A DNA stretch of 64,000 nt from Allorhodoferax sp032337135 (GCF_032337135.1 NZ_JAVXZZ010000004.1:248001-312000), one strand, 5' to 3'. Positions 35,680 to 44,165 are shown, numbered from the stretch's first letter. Translations and numbers: made by a program. The notes: generated from the letters alone by a model not told the origin.

Positions 35680-37146
35680 ATGGGATATCCAGTGAACATC
35701 AACACAGAGCGTAATGCACTGTGGTCAATCATTGATAACCTGGCACAGCAATTTCTTTCGCTTTTGGTCTTTCTGATACTGGCACGGCTGATATCTCCAC
35801 GCGACTTTGGCGTTATCGCGGTGCTCCATGTTCTTGTCACCTTCTTCCGCCAATCAGTGCTTGATGCCATTGTTCTTCCGATATCTCGGACAAATGAAGC
35901 TACAGATGAGCTCTACTCCTGGGGACTTGGAATATGCATGTTGGCCGCAACCCTGATGGCAGCCATCATGATTGGAGTGACTCCATGGGCTTCAGATTGG
36001 TTCGATATATCAGAGCTTCGCGATATTTTGCCTTGGATGGCGTTGGTGGTTTTGGCCTATGGTGCAAGCGCTGCGTTTGAAGCGCGCTTAATACGAAAGT
36101 TGGCCTTTCGTTCACTGGCCATTCGATCCGTAATCGCAGTGACAACAGGCGGAATTGTCGGAATTGCGTATGCTCTTGAAGTTGGAGGAGTTATGTCGCT
36201 GGTCGCACAACAGGTAGCCTCCAGTTGTGTTGCACTGATATTGCTTATTGCTCAGTCGCATTGGACACCGAATCTTCTCAAGGGAAAGAAGAACTGGAGG
36301 AGATTTTCACCAGACATCTATCGGGTCAGTGCCACAGGATTCATGGGATTCTTATCTAGTCAAGGCGATACCGTCTTGGTAAGCGTATTGCTTGGGGCTC
36401 AAGCTACAGGCTTCTACAGCTTCGCAAAACGGCTGACATCGTCAGTCTATCTCGCTTTCGGCGCAGCAGTACTTCGACTGTCAATTTCGGCCTTCGCGAC
36501 AGCCCATACTGACGCAGAAGCATTAAAGAAAGCTTACCTTCGAATATTGGGTACTTCGTTCTTCTTAATGCTGCCCATGTTGCTTGGGTTAAGCGTCCTC
36601 ATTGAGCCAACAATCCACGTGTTGTTTGGTGATGCGTGGTTGCCCGCAGCATCAATCGTCGTCCTGCTATCAGCTTTGTATTTGCTACTTGTTGTGAATC
36701 AAGTCAACGACTACTTGCTATATGCAATTAATGTGCGAAGCGCGCCGTTAAAGCGATCGTTGAGTCAAATTCTTCTCTCCATCATCTTTGGGTGGGCTGG
36801 CTCCCAATTTGGACTTGCATGGATGGCAGCAGGTTTCGCTTTGGCGACATTTTCAGTGTGGCCATGGAATCAGAGAACTTGCAACACGTACTTAAGTCTT
36901 CGGCTTTCAGAACTCGTTTATTGCATGCTTGCACCACTGATTGGGGCGTTCTGCATGGTGGCACTCCTTTGGCTATTCCTGCCATCCATTCAGATCCACG
37001 TGGCAGATCCTGGTACATCGCAGATAGCAAAACTAGGCGCATGGATCACATTTGGAGCCGCAATTTACGTTGCGCTGCATCGAGTGGTGATCAAGTTGTT
37101 GCCAGGGGTGCATGATGCATTTCGCGAAGTAAGGGGGCGCGAATAG
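35680..37146 (+). CDS. Repeat-unit flippase (Wzx/WzxC, GumJ-like)
   Basis: A 488-residue membrane protein of the oligosaccharide flippase family with about 12-14 helices. The N-terminus ALWSIIDNLAQQFLSLLVFLILARLISPRDFGVIAVL is typical (cationic patch, then helices 1 and 2). Conserved-like inner segments include GFMGFLSSQGDTVLVSVLLG. It would turn the lipid-linked repeat unit across the inner membrane for the polymerase encoded at 29556. It starts 10 nt after gumK. A 212-nt leader with a strong hairpin separates it from the next gene. Confidence 0.85.
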   Translation: MGYPVNINTERNALWSIIDNLAQQFLSLLVFLILARLISPRDFGVIAVLHVLVTFFRQSVLDAIVLPISRTNEATDELYSWGLGICMLAATLMAAIMIGVTPWASDWFDISELRDILPWMALVVLAYGASAAFEARLIRKLAFRSLAIRSVIAVTTGGIVGIAYALEVGGVMSLVAQQVASSCVALILLIAQSHWTPNLLKGKKNWRRFSPDIYRVSATGFMGFLSSQGDTVLVSVLLGAQATGFYSFAKRLTSSVYLAFGAAVLRLSISAFATAHTDAEALKKAYLRILGTSFFLMLPMLLGLSVLIEPTIHVLFGDAWLPAASIVVLLSALYLLLVVNQVNDYLLYAINVRSAPLKRSLSQILLSIIFGWAGSQFGLAWMAAGFALATFSVWPWNQRTCNTYLSLRLSELVYCMLAPLIGAFCMVALLWLFLPSIQIHVADPGTSQIAKLGAWITFGAAIYVALHRVVIKLLPGVHDAFREVRGRE

Positions 37147-37325
37147 ATGCAGGACAAACAGCCGGGCTGCGAGAGGACGGCCAGTTCCAGGGGCTTGTGT
37201 GTTCGCGGCCTATCTGAAGGTTTGATCTGACTTTACGGCTCTCGGCTGGACTGAAAAGATGATAGGTCTTAGCCGAATGGACTAATCTGTATGTCACCGC
37301 ACAGTCCCAAACTACGGAATTTTCT

Positions 37326-37358
37326 AAATTGCCTGCATCCACCCGATGCAGGCAATTT
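37326..37358 (+). promoter_or_regulatory. Perfect hairpin directly before the WecG/GumM-like start codon
   Basis: Arms AAATTGCCTGCATC (37326-37339) and GATGCAGGCAATTT (37345-37358) are exactly complementary over 14 bp with a 5-nt loop. The ATG of the next gene begins at the first base after the right arm, so the arm includes the only visible ribosome site (GCAGG). It could close the site in the RNA, or end the upstream transcript (an ATTT end is weak for a terminator). Confidence 0.65.
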
Positions 37359-38132
37359 ATGGCTCTTCTCACTCCAACGGCAAACATATCGCTTGCCGGA
37401 TATTCTATCCGTTCAACCAACTCAGCTGCGTTGAGCGCATTGCTTCAAGAACGCCTAGTTGGGCATATCAAAACCGTACTTGTTTTTGCAAATGCAAATT
37501 GTGTCATGCAATGCCAGCACCTGCGAACTTGGTTGAGTGGCGAGAACGTTGTACTGGTTAATGACGGTATTGGTGTCGATATTGCCGCAATGATGGTTGT
37601 CGGCCACCGATTTGAGGAGAACCTGAACGGCACGGATTTCCTCCCTTTTTTGTTTACACAACTGGCGACACAACAAAAAGTCTATTTAGTGGGCGGAATG
37701 CCCGAGATTGCAGAGCGCGCAGGAAAATTCATCGAAGCAAAATTTGGCCACCAAGTGGTCGGCATACAAGATGGATTTTCAAGAATCGATCCGGTATTAC
37801 TGCAGACCAGAATAAATTCGAGTGGCGCCGATGTTGTTCTAGTCGCCTTGGGGAATCCTCGCCAAGAGGAGTGGATCAAGGCGAATGCACCAAATTTAAA
37901 TGCACCACTTGTCATCGGGGTTGGTGCGTTACTGGATTTCCTCAGTGGTACCGTTGTACGTGCTCCTGTTTGGATGAGAGCTCTGCACTTAGAGTGGCTA
38001 TTCCGCCTAGGGCACGAACCTCGCCGACTGATGCGTCGTTACACCATCGATATTGGGCGGTTCCTTTCGCTATGCCTGCGGTACCCACGAGACCCATTGA
38101 AGCAAGTAAAAGCAAACGGAGTCCGACGTTGA
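37359..38132 (+). CDS. WecG/TagA/CpsF family glycosyltransferase (GumM-like, GT26)
   Basis: A 257-residue GT26 enzyme. Key segments are VLVNDGIGVDIAAMMVVG (where the family has a conserved Asp/Gly), YLVGGMPEIAERA, and VLVALGNPRQEEWIKAN, the last being the family signature. In xanthan assembly the GT26 member GumM adds the second glucose of the cellobiosyl lipid, the likely role here. The ATG right after the hairpin is chosen because AGG lies 6-7 nt upstream; a TTG ten codons earlier is inside the hairpin arm. The stop overlaps the ugd start (TTGA). Confidence 0.82.
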   Translation: MALLTPTANISLAGYSIRSTNSAALSALLQERLVGHIKTVLVFANANCVMQCQHLRTWLSGENVVLVNDGIGVDIAAMMVVGHRFEENLNGTDFLPFLFTQLATQQKVYLVGGMPEIAERAGKFIEAKFGHQVVGIQDGFSRIDPVLLQTRINSSGADVVLVALGNPRQEEWIKANAPNLNAPLVIGVGALLDFLSGTVVRAPVWMRALHLEWLFRLGHEPRRLMRRYTIDIGRFLSLCLRYPRDPLKQVKANGVRR

Positions 38133-39451
38133 AAGTTTCTGTTCATGGTAGTGGCTATGTTGGCCTTGTGACCGCTGCGTGCCTCGCAGATGTCGGCAAT
38201 GATGTCTTATGCATGGATAGCAATGCATCGAAGATCATTGCATTGCAAGAAGGAAATATCCCCATCTATGAGCCCGGTTTAGAGGAGGTAATAGCCCGCA
38301 ACGTTAAGGCCGGCCGACTGCGTTTCACCACTGACGTTCATTTTGCTGCAAACTTTGGAACTGTTCAGTTCATTGCTGTTGGTACCCCACCCGGCGAAGA
38401 TGGTTCAGCAGATATGAAATATGTGATTGAGGTCGCCAAAGGAATCGGCGCCTCAATGACTGACTACAAGATTATTGTGAATAAAAGCACAGTGCCAGTC
38501 GGAACGGCTGACGCTGTTCGTTCCACCGTTGTCAATGCTTTATCGCAGAGAGTTCAAGAAATCCAGTTTAGTGTGGTCTCTAACCCGGAGTTTTTGAAAG
38601 AAGGAGCTGCCATTGACGACTTCATGCGCCCTGGTCGCATCGTGATTGGCTCGGACGATATGAATGCAACCACCACTATGCGTGCTCTGTATGCACCATT
38701 TCAAAGACATCATGATCGACTGATTGTGATGGATGTAAAGAGCGCTGAGCTCACCAAATATGCCGCGAATGCAATGCTTGCTACACGCATTAGCTTTATG
38801 AACGAATTGGCGAACCTTGCGGAGTGCGTTGGCGCTGATATTGAAGAAGTCCGCAAAGGTATTGGCAGTGACTCACGTATAGGTTTTGACTTTTTGTATG
38901 CTGGCGCCGGTTACGGCGGATCCTGCTTTCCCAAAGATGTAAGGGCGTTACTGCATACAGCGAGCAAGTTCGACGGTATTCACCTAAAAGTGTTAGCGGC
39001 AGTTGAAGACGCAAATGACCATCAAAAGCATGTGTTAGGGCGAAAAATCAAGAAACGATTCGGCGATGACTTAACTGGGCGGCACTTTGCGATATGGGGT
39101 CTTGCATTCAAGGCGAACACTGATGACATGAGACAAGCAACTAGCTTGGATGTGATTGATGACCTGACGATAGCCGGTGCGACTGTCACTGCATACGACC
39201 CAGTTGCGATGATTGAAGCCAGGCGATGTTATTCGGATATGGAAACGGTTCAAATGGCCAACAACGCGATGGATGCATTGAAAAATGCAGACGCACTGGT
39301 AATCGTTACAGATTGGAAGGAATTCAAAAGCCCAGATTTCGAGGCCATTCGAACTGCACTCAAACACCCGATGATCTTCGATGGTCGCAACCTCTACGAT
39401 CCCAAAATGGTACGTTCCTTGGATATCGAATATGTGGCGATTGGCCGGTAG
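38129..39451 (+). CDS. ugd: UDP-glucose 6-dehydrogenase
   Basis: A 440-residue cytosolic enzyme that oxidises UDP-glucose to UDP-glucuronate with NAD. The Rossmann motif GSGYVGLVTAACLADVG is at residues 7-23, and the catalytic Cys is in GAGYGGSCFPKDV (about residue 266), with NPEFLKEGAAIDDFMRPGRI and FKANTDDMRQA also present. The length is that of the family, starting from a TTG which overlaps the stop of the preceding gene by 4 nt; the frame continues upstream, but those residues lack family similarity. It feeds glucuronate to GumK and ends the polymer operon. Confidence 0.95.
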   Translation: MKVSVHGSGYVGLVTAACLADVGNDVLCMDSNASKIIALQEGNIPIYEPGLEEVIARNVKAGRLRFTTDVHFAANFGTVQFIAVGTPPGEDGSADMKYVIEVAKGIGASMTDYKIIVNKSTVPVGTADAVRSTVVNALSQRVQEIQFSVVSNPEFLKEGAAIDDFMRPGRIVIGSDDMNATTTMRALYAPFQRHHDRLIVMDVKSAELTKYAANAMLATRISFMNELANLAECVGADIEEVRKGIGSDSRIGFDFLYAGAGYGGSCFPKDVRALLHTASKFDGIHLKVLAAVEDANDHQKHVLGRKIKKRFGDDLTGRHFAIWGLAFKANTDDMRQATSLDVIDDLTIAGATVTAYDPVAMIEARRCYSDMETVQMANNAMDALKNADALVIVTDWKEFKSPDFEAIRTALKHPMIFDGRNLYDPKMVRSLDIEYVAIGR

Positions 39452-39554
39452 TCCTTTGCAGGGCTTGCGATAACCGGCACTCGAGTCACCATCGAAATTG
39501 CTCGATTGACTGCAGTGCAACACAACAGGAAACACTTATGCGCAATAGAAGACT

Positions 39555-40211
39555 CTATTGAGTTGCCGCTTTCAAGCCTTCAAGACTCAAGATTTGAATT
39601 TGTCCTCTTTGGTAATCGATAAGCGCAAGATCTTTCAGAAACAGCGCAGCATCAGTGATGCTGGCACGACGAACTCCCAGCATATCGGCCAAATGTGCAT
39701 GCGTGAGGTTCAACTCGACGGTGCCGCTGCGCACAGCACTAAGGACAATCCAGGCTGCTAATCGTTGATGTACTTCCTGCCTTTGCGAGAAGGCCGCCAT
39801 ATTCGCAACCTCCTGTGAAACCCTCCACAAATAGCGCCCGAAGGTAAGAAGCATGTGGACATCATTCCTTGTCGCTTTGGCAAGTGCCTTTCCGTCCATT
39901 GCCCAAGCAGATCCACTTGTCTGAACTTGCTGGCTGAGCACTCCAGAGCCTAGGCCAAGCGCTTTCTGCAAACACGCAGCCCCTTCATGCCCGATTAAGC
40001 CAACCGCCAAGCCTGGCGAACCGAACTGAACAGGGTCTCTGACTATCAGTGCTACGGTTGCTCCACACAAAAAATAAACTTTGGATGAATCCACTTCGGG
40101 AGTGGAGAGGATCGCCCCTGCTGCAAGGTGGACTTCTGTGCAACACGAACATAGAAGAGCCTGGCTTTGAGGCAAGAGTTCTTTGACTAGTCCGTTTTGA
40201 AGAAGATTCAC
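39555..40211 (-). CDS. Crp/Fnr family transcription regulator (first of four)
   Basis: A 218-residue regulator of the Crp/Fnr fold. The N-terminal cyclic-nucleotide-binding-like barrel is weakly conserved; the C-terminal winged helix-turn-helix is intact (LNLTHAHLADMLGVRRASITDAALFLKDLALIDYQ). Cysteines near residues 21-24 (LLCSCC) could bind a metal or a cluster, but the spacing is not that of FNR. It is convergent with ugd and divergent from the next Crp/Fnr-like gene; the palindrome at 40369 lies 158 nt from its start. The ligand is unknown. Confidence 0.8.
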   Translation of the reverse strand: MNLLQNGLVKELLPQSQALLCSCCTEVHLAAGAILSTPEVDSSKVYFLCGATVALIVRDPVQFGSPGLAVGLIGHEGAACLQKALGLGSGVLSQQVQTSGSAWAMDGKALAKATRNDVHMLLTFGRYLWRVSQEVANMAAFSQRQEVHQRLAAWIVLSAVRSGTVELNLTHAHLADMLGVRRASITDAALFLKDLALIDYQRGQIQILSLEGLKAATQ

Positions 40212-40368
40212 ATAAACCGTTCAATATATGGAGCTTTAGCAGGAGTGAAGTCGACCGAGTCCGGCCAGCAGAATTTCCCTAATGATGTCGAAACGAGATA
40301 AGTGTACGAGCCACACTGCCAAGTGGACTGTTCGGTCAGCTTAGCTAGTTTAGTCGTTTGGATGATAT

Positions 40369-40382
40369 GTACGCCAACGTAC
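40369..40382. promoter_or_regulatory. Operator site A (GTACG-N4-CGTAC)
   Basis: GTACGCCAACGTAC, a perfect 5-4-5 palindrome. It lies 81 nt upstream of the GTG start of the Crp/Fnr-like gene at 40463 and in the same gap as the divergent regulator ending at 39555. Part of a set of six sites. Confidence 0.65.
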
Positions 40383-40462
40383 TCACGAATGGGAATTGGA
40401 ACTACACTTGCTGGTGTCTAGGATGGATTCGCAAACGTCGCCGGAAGGCGTGAGCTAACACG

Positions 40463-41212
40463 GTGCCAAATATGCGATACGGAAATCAGCTGCTCGACAT
40501 TCTTCATATAGTTTTTCACGACACGACACTGCCTTTACTTGAATGCGTGGAAGTGAAGCAAGGGATGGTGCTTGAGCTTTCGCAAACCAATTCAACAAGC
40601 ATTTATTTTCCAGAGTCAGCTCGTCTTTCGCTGCAAGTTGAGGCACTGAACAGCCCGACTACCGAATTGGCTGTAGTAGGGAAATCAGGGGCTGCCGGTC
40701 TGCAGCTTCTGTTTGACTGCGAACCCAGCGTTGAAGATTACGAAAAGAGTACTGTCTCAAAAGTAATACCCCACTGTGTGGTGGTTCAGTCGGGGGCGGT
40801 CTGGCGAGCGCAAGGATCTGCACTTCAAAGTCTGGCATTGGCCGAGATCCGCGTCTTCCAGGCGCTAATGATGTGCAATGAATTTATGACAGATTTCATT
40901 GCACTGACAGCTCTTTGCAATACACACCATAGCGCGCTACAGCGACTTAGTCGCGAAATATTGCTGCGCCAAGATGAGGCAGAAATTTCTAGCCCATCGA
41001 TCCCCATGCGAACGATGAAAAACGTGCATAGGATTTCGAACACTGAACTCAAAGAGTGCGCAGCACACCTCGTCGACGTTAATGCCATCGCACTGAGAGG
41101 GGGCCTGATTTATCCACTAGACCGTCCAGCGTTGATTCGTGAAAGCTGCTCGTGCTACGACGTCATCAGAGGCAACGATTCCAAGCTATTTTCTTCGCTT
41201 CTGAAAATTTAG
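40463..41212 (+). CDS. Crp/Fnr-like regulator with degenerate DNA-binding end
   Basis: A 249-residue protein whose N-terminal half matches the regulators at 60468 and 62251 in outline (LLECVEVKQGMVLELSQTNSTSIYFPESARLSLQVE, then ELAVVGKSGAAGLQLLF). The segment ALCNTHHSALQRLSREILL matches the linker helix AVCNRHHSLDQQLCRWLLL. The winged-helix part is poorly preserved: HRISNTELKECAAHLVDVNAIALRGGLIYPLDRPAL stands where MLGVRREGVTEAALKLQ is expected. It may bind a ligand without normal DNA recognition. The start is GTG, or the ATG three codons on; neither has a strong ribosome site. Confidence 0.7.
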   Translation: MPNMRYGNQLLDILHIVFHDTTLPLLECVEVKQGMVLELSQTNSTSIYFPESARLSLQVEALNSPTTELAVVGKSGAAGLQLLFDCEPSVEDYEKSTVSKVIPHCVVVQSGAVWRAQGSALQSLALAEIRVFQALMMCNEFMTDFIALTALCNTHHSALQRLSREILLRQDEAEISSPSIPMRTMKNVHRISNTELKECAAHLVDVNAIALRGGLIYPLDRPALIRESCSCYDVIRGNDSKLFSSLLKI

Positions 41213-41219
41213 CTAGTGC

Positions 41220-41233
41220 GTACGGCATCGAAC
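41220..41233. promoter_or_regulatory. Operator site E (GTACG-N4-CGAAC)
   Basis: GTACGGCATCGAAC, one substitution from the perfect palindrome, begins 8 nt after the preceding stop codon and lies 59 nt upstream of the start of the Cx10C repeat protein gene that opens the OsmB/YqjD/YqjE-like block. Confidence 0.55.
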
Positions 41234-41291
41234 AGACGCCGCAAGCTGGTCTGCTTAATCTTAGAGAACTCACAACACCTAAGGACAGACC

Positions 41292-41870
41292 ATGAACAAC
41301 CTTCAACTTCATATCGTCGCCCTGGCGATCGGCATGGCATTCGCCACGCAAGCATCTGCTGATGAGCTTTCAAAGGCGCAATACAAGACTGCGAAGGAAA
41401 GCATATCCACGACATATAAGACAGAGAAGTCAGCCTGCGAATCGATGGCAAGTAATGCAAAAGATGTATGTATCGAGGAGGCAAAGGCCAAAGAGAAAAT
41501 TGCAAAGGCCGATTTAGAAGCTCGGTATTCGCCAAGCGCTAAGACCACTTACAAGGCACGAGTTGCGAAAGCCGAAGCAGAGTATGCCGTCGAGAAAGAG
41601 CGATGCGACGACTCGGCAGGTAACGCCAAAGATGTTTGTGTGAAAGAAGCGAAAGCAAAAGAGATTACTGCTATTGCAGATGCGAAAGCGGCAGAAAAAA
41701 CAAGCGACGCCAAATCCACTTCAAAAGAAAAAATCTCTGACGCTCGAAAAGAGGCTACAGACGACAAAGCAAGCGCTCAATACAAGCTCGCTACCGAAAA
41801 ATGCGACAGCCAGTCTGGTGCGGCCAAGGACAAGTGTGTTGCTGACGCAAAGCTGCAATACGGCAAATAG
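41292..41870 (+). CDS. Exported Lys/Ala/Glu-rich protein with three Cx10C repeats
   Basis: A 192-residue protein of unknown function. A signal peptide (IVALAIGMAFATQASA) precedes a long helical, Lys/Ala/Glu-rich body. Three repeats each hold a Cys pair with exactly ten residues between: CESMASNAKDVC, CDDSAGNAKDVC and CDSQSGAAKDKC, each followed by an EAKAKE-like helix. In the oxidising periplasm each pair could form a disulfide staple between helices. It has a clear ribosome site (AAGGACAG) and its own candidate operator. It is followed by a glycine-zipper lipoprotein gene 73 nt later. Confidence 0.78.
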   Translation: MNNLQLHIVALAIGMAFATQASADELSKAQYKTAKESISTTYKTEKSACESMASNAKDVCIEEAKAKEKIAKADLEARYSPSAKTTYKARVAKAEAEYAVEKERCDDSAGNAKDVCVKEAKAKEITAIADAKAAEKTSDAKSTSKEKISDARKEATDDKASAQYKLATEKCDSQSGAAKDKCVADAKLQYGK

Positions 41871-41943
41871 CCAACTCCCCGCGTTGTTTCATACTGCTGC
41901 ACAAGCAGTCGACCGCAAAACTTTACTGAAAAGTGAGTAACAA

Positions 41944-42162
41944 ATGAGAATACCCAATCTTTGGCTATACCGTGCTGCTTTGGCAACCGTTTTCTTAAGT
42001 CTAAGCGCTTGCGCCGGCATGACTGAACGAGAGAAAAATACGGCTATCGGCGCGGGTGCCGGGGCCGTTGGTGGAGCCATTATCTCTGGCGGAAGCCCAC
42101 TCGGAACTGCCGGCGGTGCTGCCGTGGGTGCAGTGATCGGCAATCAAATTGACAAAAAATAG
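41944..42162 (+). CDS. Glycine-zipper lipoprotein (OsmB-like)
   Basis: A 72-residue lipoprotein: lipobox LSLSACAG (Cys about residue 23), then a glycine zipper (AIGAGAGAVGGAIISGG and GTAGGAAVGAVIGNQIDKK) of the 2TM type. E. coli OsmB and SlyB-like proteins share this design and are linked with osmotic stress and membrane integrity. It lies 15 nt before the DUF883 gene and belongs to the same probable operon. Confidence 0.88.
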   Translation: MRIPNLWLYRAALATVFLSLSACAGMTEREKNTAIGAGAGAVGGAIISGGSPLGTAGGAAVGAVIGNQIDKK

Positions 42163-42177
42163 AACTTGGAGCTTCGC

Positions 42178-42453
42178 ATGACATCCTTCCCCCCCTCGAG
42201 CCTGAATGACGGCATTGGCGCTAATGCAAAGCCGCTTGTAACCCAAGTGGTTGAGCATGCCGAAATGGACCTCCAACACGGCCTTCAAACTGCGCGTGAC
42301 AAGTCAGAACAGCTTCTCGCGAAGGTTCGCATCGCAAACGACGCGACAGTCGCCTACATAAAGCGAGAGCCCATTAAGTCTGTTCTATTGGCAGCAGCAG
42401 CAGGAGCGGCTATTGTGAGCATCATTAGCCTATTTAGTCGTGCACGCATCTGA
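42178..42453 (+). CDS. DUF883 family protein (YqjD/ElaB-like)
   Basis: A 91-residue protein with an amphipathic helical N-terminal part and a C-terminal membrane anchor (IKSVLLAAAAGAAIVSIISLF). The pattern of a helix followed by KREPIKSVLLAAAAGA matches the YqjD/ElaB family, which attaches to the inner membrane and associates with ribosomes in stationary-phase E. coli. The ATG is 6 nt after GGAG; an in-frame TTG four codons earlier is not needed. The next two genes match YqjE and YqjK, so this is a yqjDEK-type cassette. Confidence 0.85.
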   Translation: MTSFPPSSLNDGIGANAKPLVTQVVEHAEMDLQHGLQTARDKSEQLLAKVRIANDATVAYIKREPIKSVLLAAAAGAAIVSIISLFSRARI

Positions 42454-42462
42454 CTCAGCGTC

Positions 42463-42846
42463 ATGACCCCACCACTCTTGAATATGGCGATTCAGCGCCC
42501 AAATTTGCTTTTGAAACATATCGAAGGATATTCGCTTTTACTTCAAGAGGAGTGGGATATTCAAACTGATCATTGGCAACGCCTGGTCTGGTTGTACTCA
42601 GTGTTCATTTTTAGTCTTGGTTCCGGCAGTGTGTTGCTTGGAGTTGCATGCCTCATCTCGATAAGTCATTACGGACTGGAATTCCGCACTCTTTGCATCA
42701 TGCTGATGATCGGTTTAGCCCCGTTTGGGCTTGCATATTTTTCCTGGGATGCAATGAAGAAATTACCAACACCAGGCTCAATGGAACGTTTGTTGAAGCA
42801 GGTACGCGCTGATATGCAGGTTCTATCCGAGAGCACCCACTCATGA
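42463..42846 (+). CDS. YqjE-like inner-membrane protein (phage-holin superfamily)
   Basis: A 127-residue protein with two membrane helices (VWLYSVFIFSLGSGSVLLGVACLI and LCIMLMIGLAPFGLAYF). A cytoplasmic or periplasmic amphipathic stretch (KHIEGYSLLLQEEWDIQTDHWQ) precedes them. The YqjE family is predicted to have a holin-like fold but no lysis role is established. It shares the operon with the DUF883 protein and overlaps the next gene by 4 nt (ATGA). Both ends have good coupling. Confidence 0.78.
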   Translation: MTPPLLNMAIQRPNLLLKHIEGYSLLLQEEWDIQTDHWQRLVWLYSVFIFSLGSGSVLLGVACLISISHYGLEFRTLCIMLMIGLAPFGLAYFSWDAMKKLPTPGSMERLLKQVRADMQVLSESTHS

Positions 42847-43262
42847 ACCTGGAACGGTCAAATGCAATAGAACACCTAGAGCGTTCTCGGGAAGAAATTC
42901 GCCAAACGTTTCTAATGCCTGAGAAGTCATCTGGCCAGCGCGAATCAGATACCGGTTTGCGATCGCTAGCACCTCCTTCATGGGTGGATTTACTATTGTT
43001 ATTGCCTGTACCACACTGCCTAAAATCAGTTCTACAACTGTGGATGTCATCACAACCAATACGTGATGCTGTCTGCATCGCAAATAACGCCGCACATTTA
43101 AAACTTAGCCCAATCGCTCAACGACGCCCATGGACCTTGGTACTGAGTGCCGCTGTAGTTGGAGGAGTGATTGTCAAGACGCCTGCCTGGGGATGGCTAT
43201 TTAATAGATCAGTGGCCTATTCTGTGCAACCTTCCAAAAGCAAAAATCACAAATTTCCATAG
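42843..43262 (+). CDS. YqjK-like hypothetical protein
   Basis: A 139-residue protein at the position where yqjK follows yqjE. The N-terminal 60 residues are charged (MNLERSNAIEHLERSREEIRQTF); one hydrophobic segment is SWVDLLLLLPV and a second WTLVLSAAVVGGVIVKT. I assign it by position and layout; sequence identity to YqjK cannot be judged by eye. It ends 12 nt from the convergent diguanylate cyclase gene. Confidence 0.6.
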   Translation: MNLERSNAIEHLERSREEIRQTFLMPEKSSGQRESDTGLRSLAPPSWVDLLLLLPVPHCLKSVLQLWMSSQPIRDAVCIANNAAHLKLSPIAQRRPWTLVLSAAVVGGVIVKTPAWGWLFNRSVAYSVQPSKSKNHKFP

Positions 43263-43274
43263 AAAGATGTGCAG

Positions 43275-44165
43275 CTAATTGCTGAGCCCCACGCCCGGCT
43301 CGCAAAATGCGAAACCCGTCCTTGTTCGCTTAGCGCGGTACATCGCGGCATCAGCACTACCTATTAAGCGTTCCGCCGTGTCGCCGTCCATGGGCCATAG
43401 CGCGATTCCGATACTCGGTGTAACCATGACTTCTTCGTCACCAACCTTACAGATTCCAGATACGTCTTCGTACAGCTTAGCTGCCAATTGGTGGAGGTCT
43501 GCATCGCTTCCAAAGCCAGTGAGCATGCATGCAAACTCGTCTCCCCCAAACCGACTGACCACATCTTCAATCCGAACCGAGTGATTAAGACGCGCAGCGA
43601 CAACGCGAAGAAGTTGGTCTCCGGCTGCGTGACCATGTGTGTCATTCACCTGTTTGAACCCATCAAGATCCAAGAAGAGAACCGCCAGTTGTAGACCATT
43701 TGACTTTGCCCGATTCACCGCTTGCAAAAGACGACTTCGAAACAGCTCTCGATTTGGTAACAGGGTTAGGCTGTCATGTGTCGCACGATGATGAGCGCGC
43801 CGCTCACCACCACGTAAAGCCACCAAGCTTTCACGAACTCGCCCCAAGGAGAAACGAGTATCAAGCAACTCTTGCTGGGCAAGCTCTGCTTTTGCGATCT
43901 CCCTGCTAATCCCGTTCTGGACATGCTCCAATGCTCTTGCGCACTGAACCACACTCTGCCGAAGAGAATGTACCTCCTCAGGTAGATCCTCGGAAATCAG
44001 ATTCAGTCGATCGCAGACTGCGGTCAACAAATTTTCTATTTCGGAATAGTCGCATGCATCTGTCGCGTCAGCAGATAGTTCAACTTGGACTTGGTCACTT
44101 CTACCGTCCTTGCCTTGCCAATCATTGCGATAGGTTTCGTTCACTACACCATTAGTCAGTGGCAT
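43275..44165 (-). CDS. Diguanylate cyclase (GGDEF domain)
   Basis: A 296-residue protein that should make cyclic di-GMP. The C-terminal GGDEF domain (about residues 125-290) has the active site RFGGDEFACML, the N-terminal DSLTLLPNRELFRSRL and VTPSIGIALWP. No RxxD inhibitory site upstream of GGDEF is evident, so product inhibition may be weak. The N-terminal part is a coiled-coil-like segment (QELLDTRFSLGRVRESL) with no recognised sensor or membrane helix. It is convergent with the YqjK-like gene. Cyclic di-GMP commonly controls exopolysaccharide, so it may act on the polymer locus. Confidence 0.9.
   Translation of the reverse strand: MPLTNGVVNETYRNDWQGKDGRSDQVQVELSADATDACDYSEIENLLTAVCDRLNLISEDLPEEVHSLRQSVVQCARALEHVQNGISREIAKAELAQQELLDTRFSLGRVRESLVALRGGERRAHHRATHDSLTLLPNRELFRSRLLQAVNRAKSNGLQLAVLFLDLDGFKQVNDTHGHAAGDQLLRVVAARLNHSVRIEDVVSRFGGDEFACMLTGFGSDADLHQLAAKLYEDVSGICKVGDEEVMVTPSIGIALWPMDGDTAERLIGSADAAMYRAKRTRTGFAFCEPGVGLSN

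Noticed and set aside
37147..37358. Riboswitch (cyclic di-GMP type) in the leader before the GT26 gene
   Set aside because: No conserved GEMM-type core was found; only the single hairpin is clear.
37871..38128. N-terminal extension of UDP-glucose dehydrogenase
   Set aside because: The in-frame codons overlap the GT26 gene and lack family similarity; the TTG at 38129 gives the normal length.
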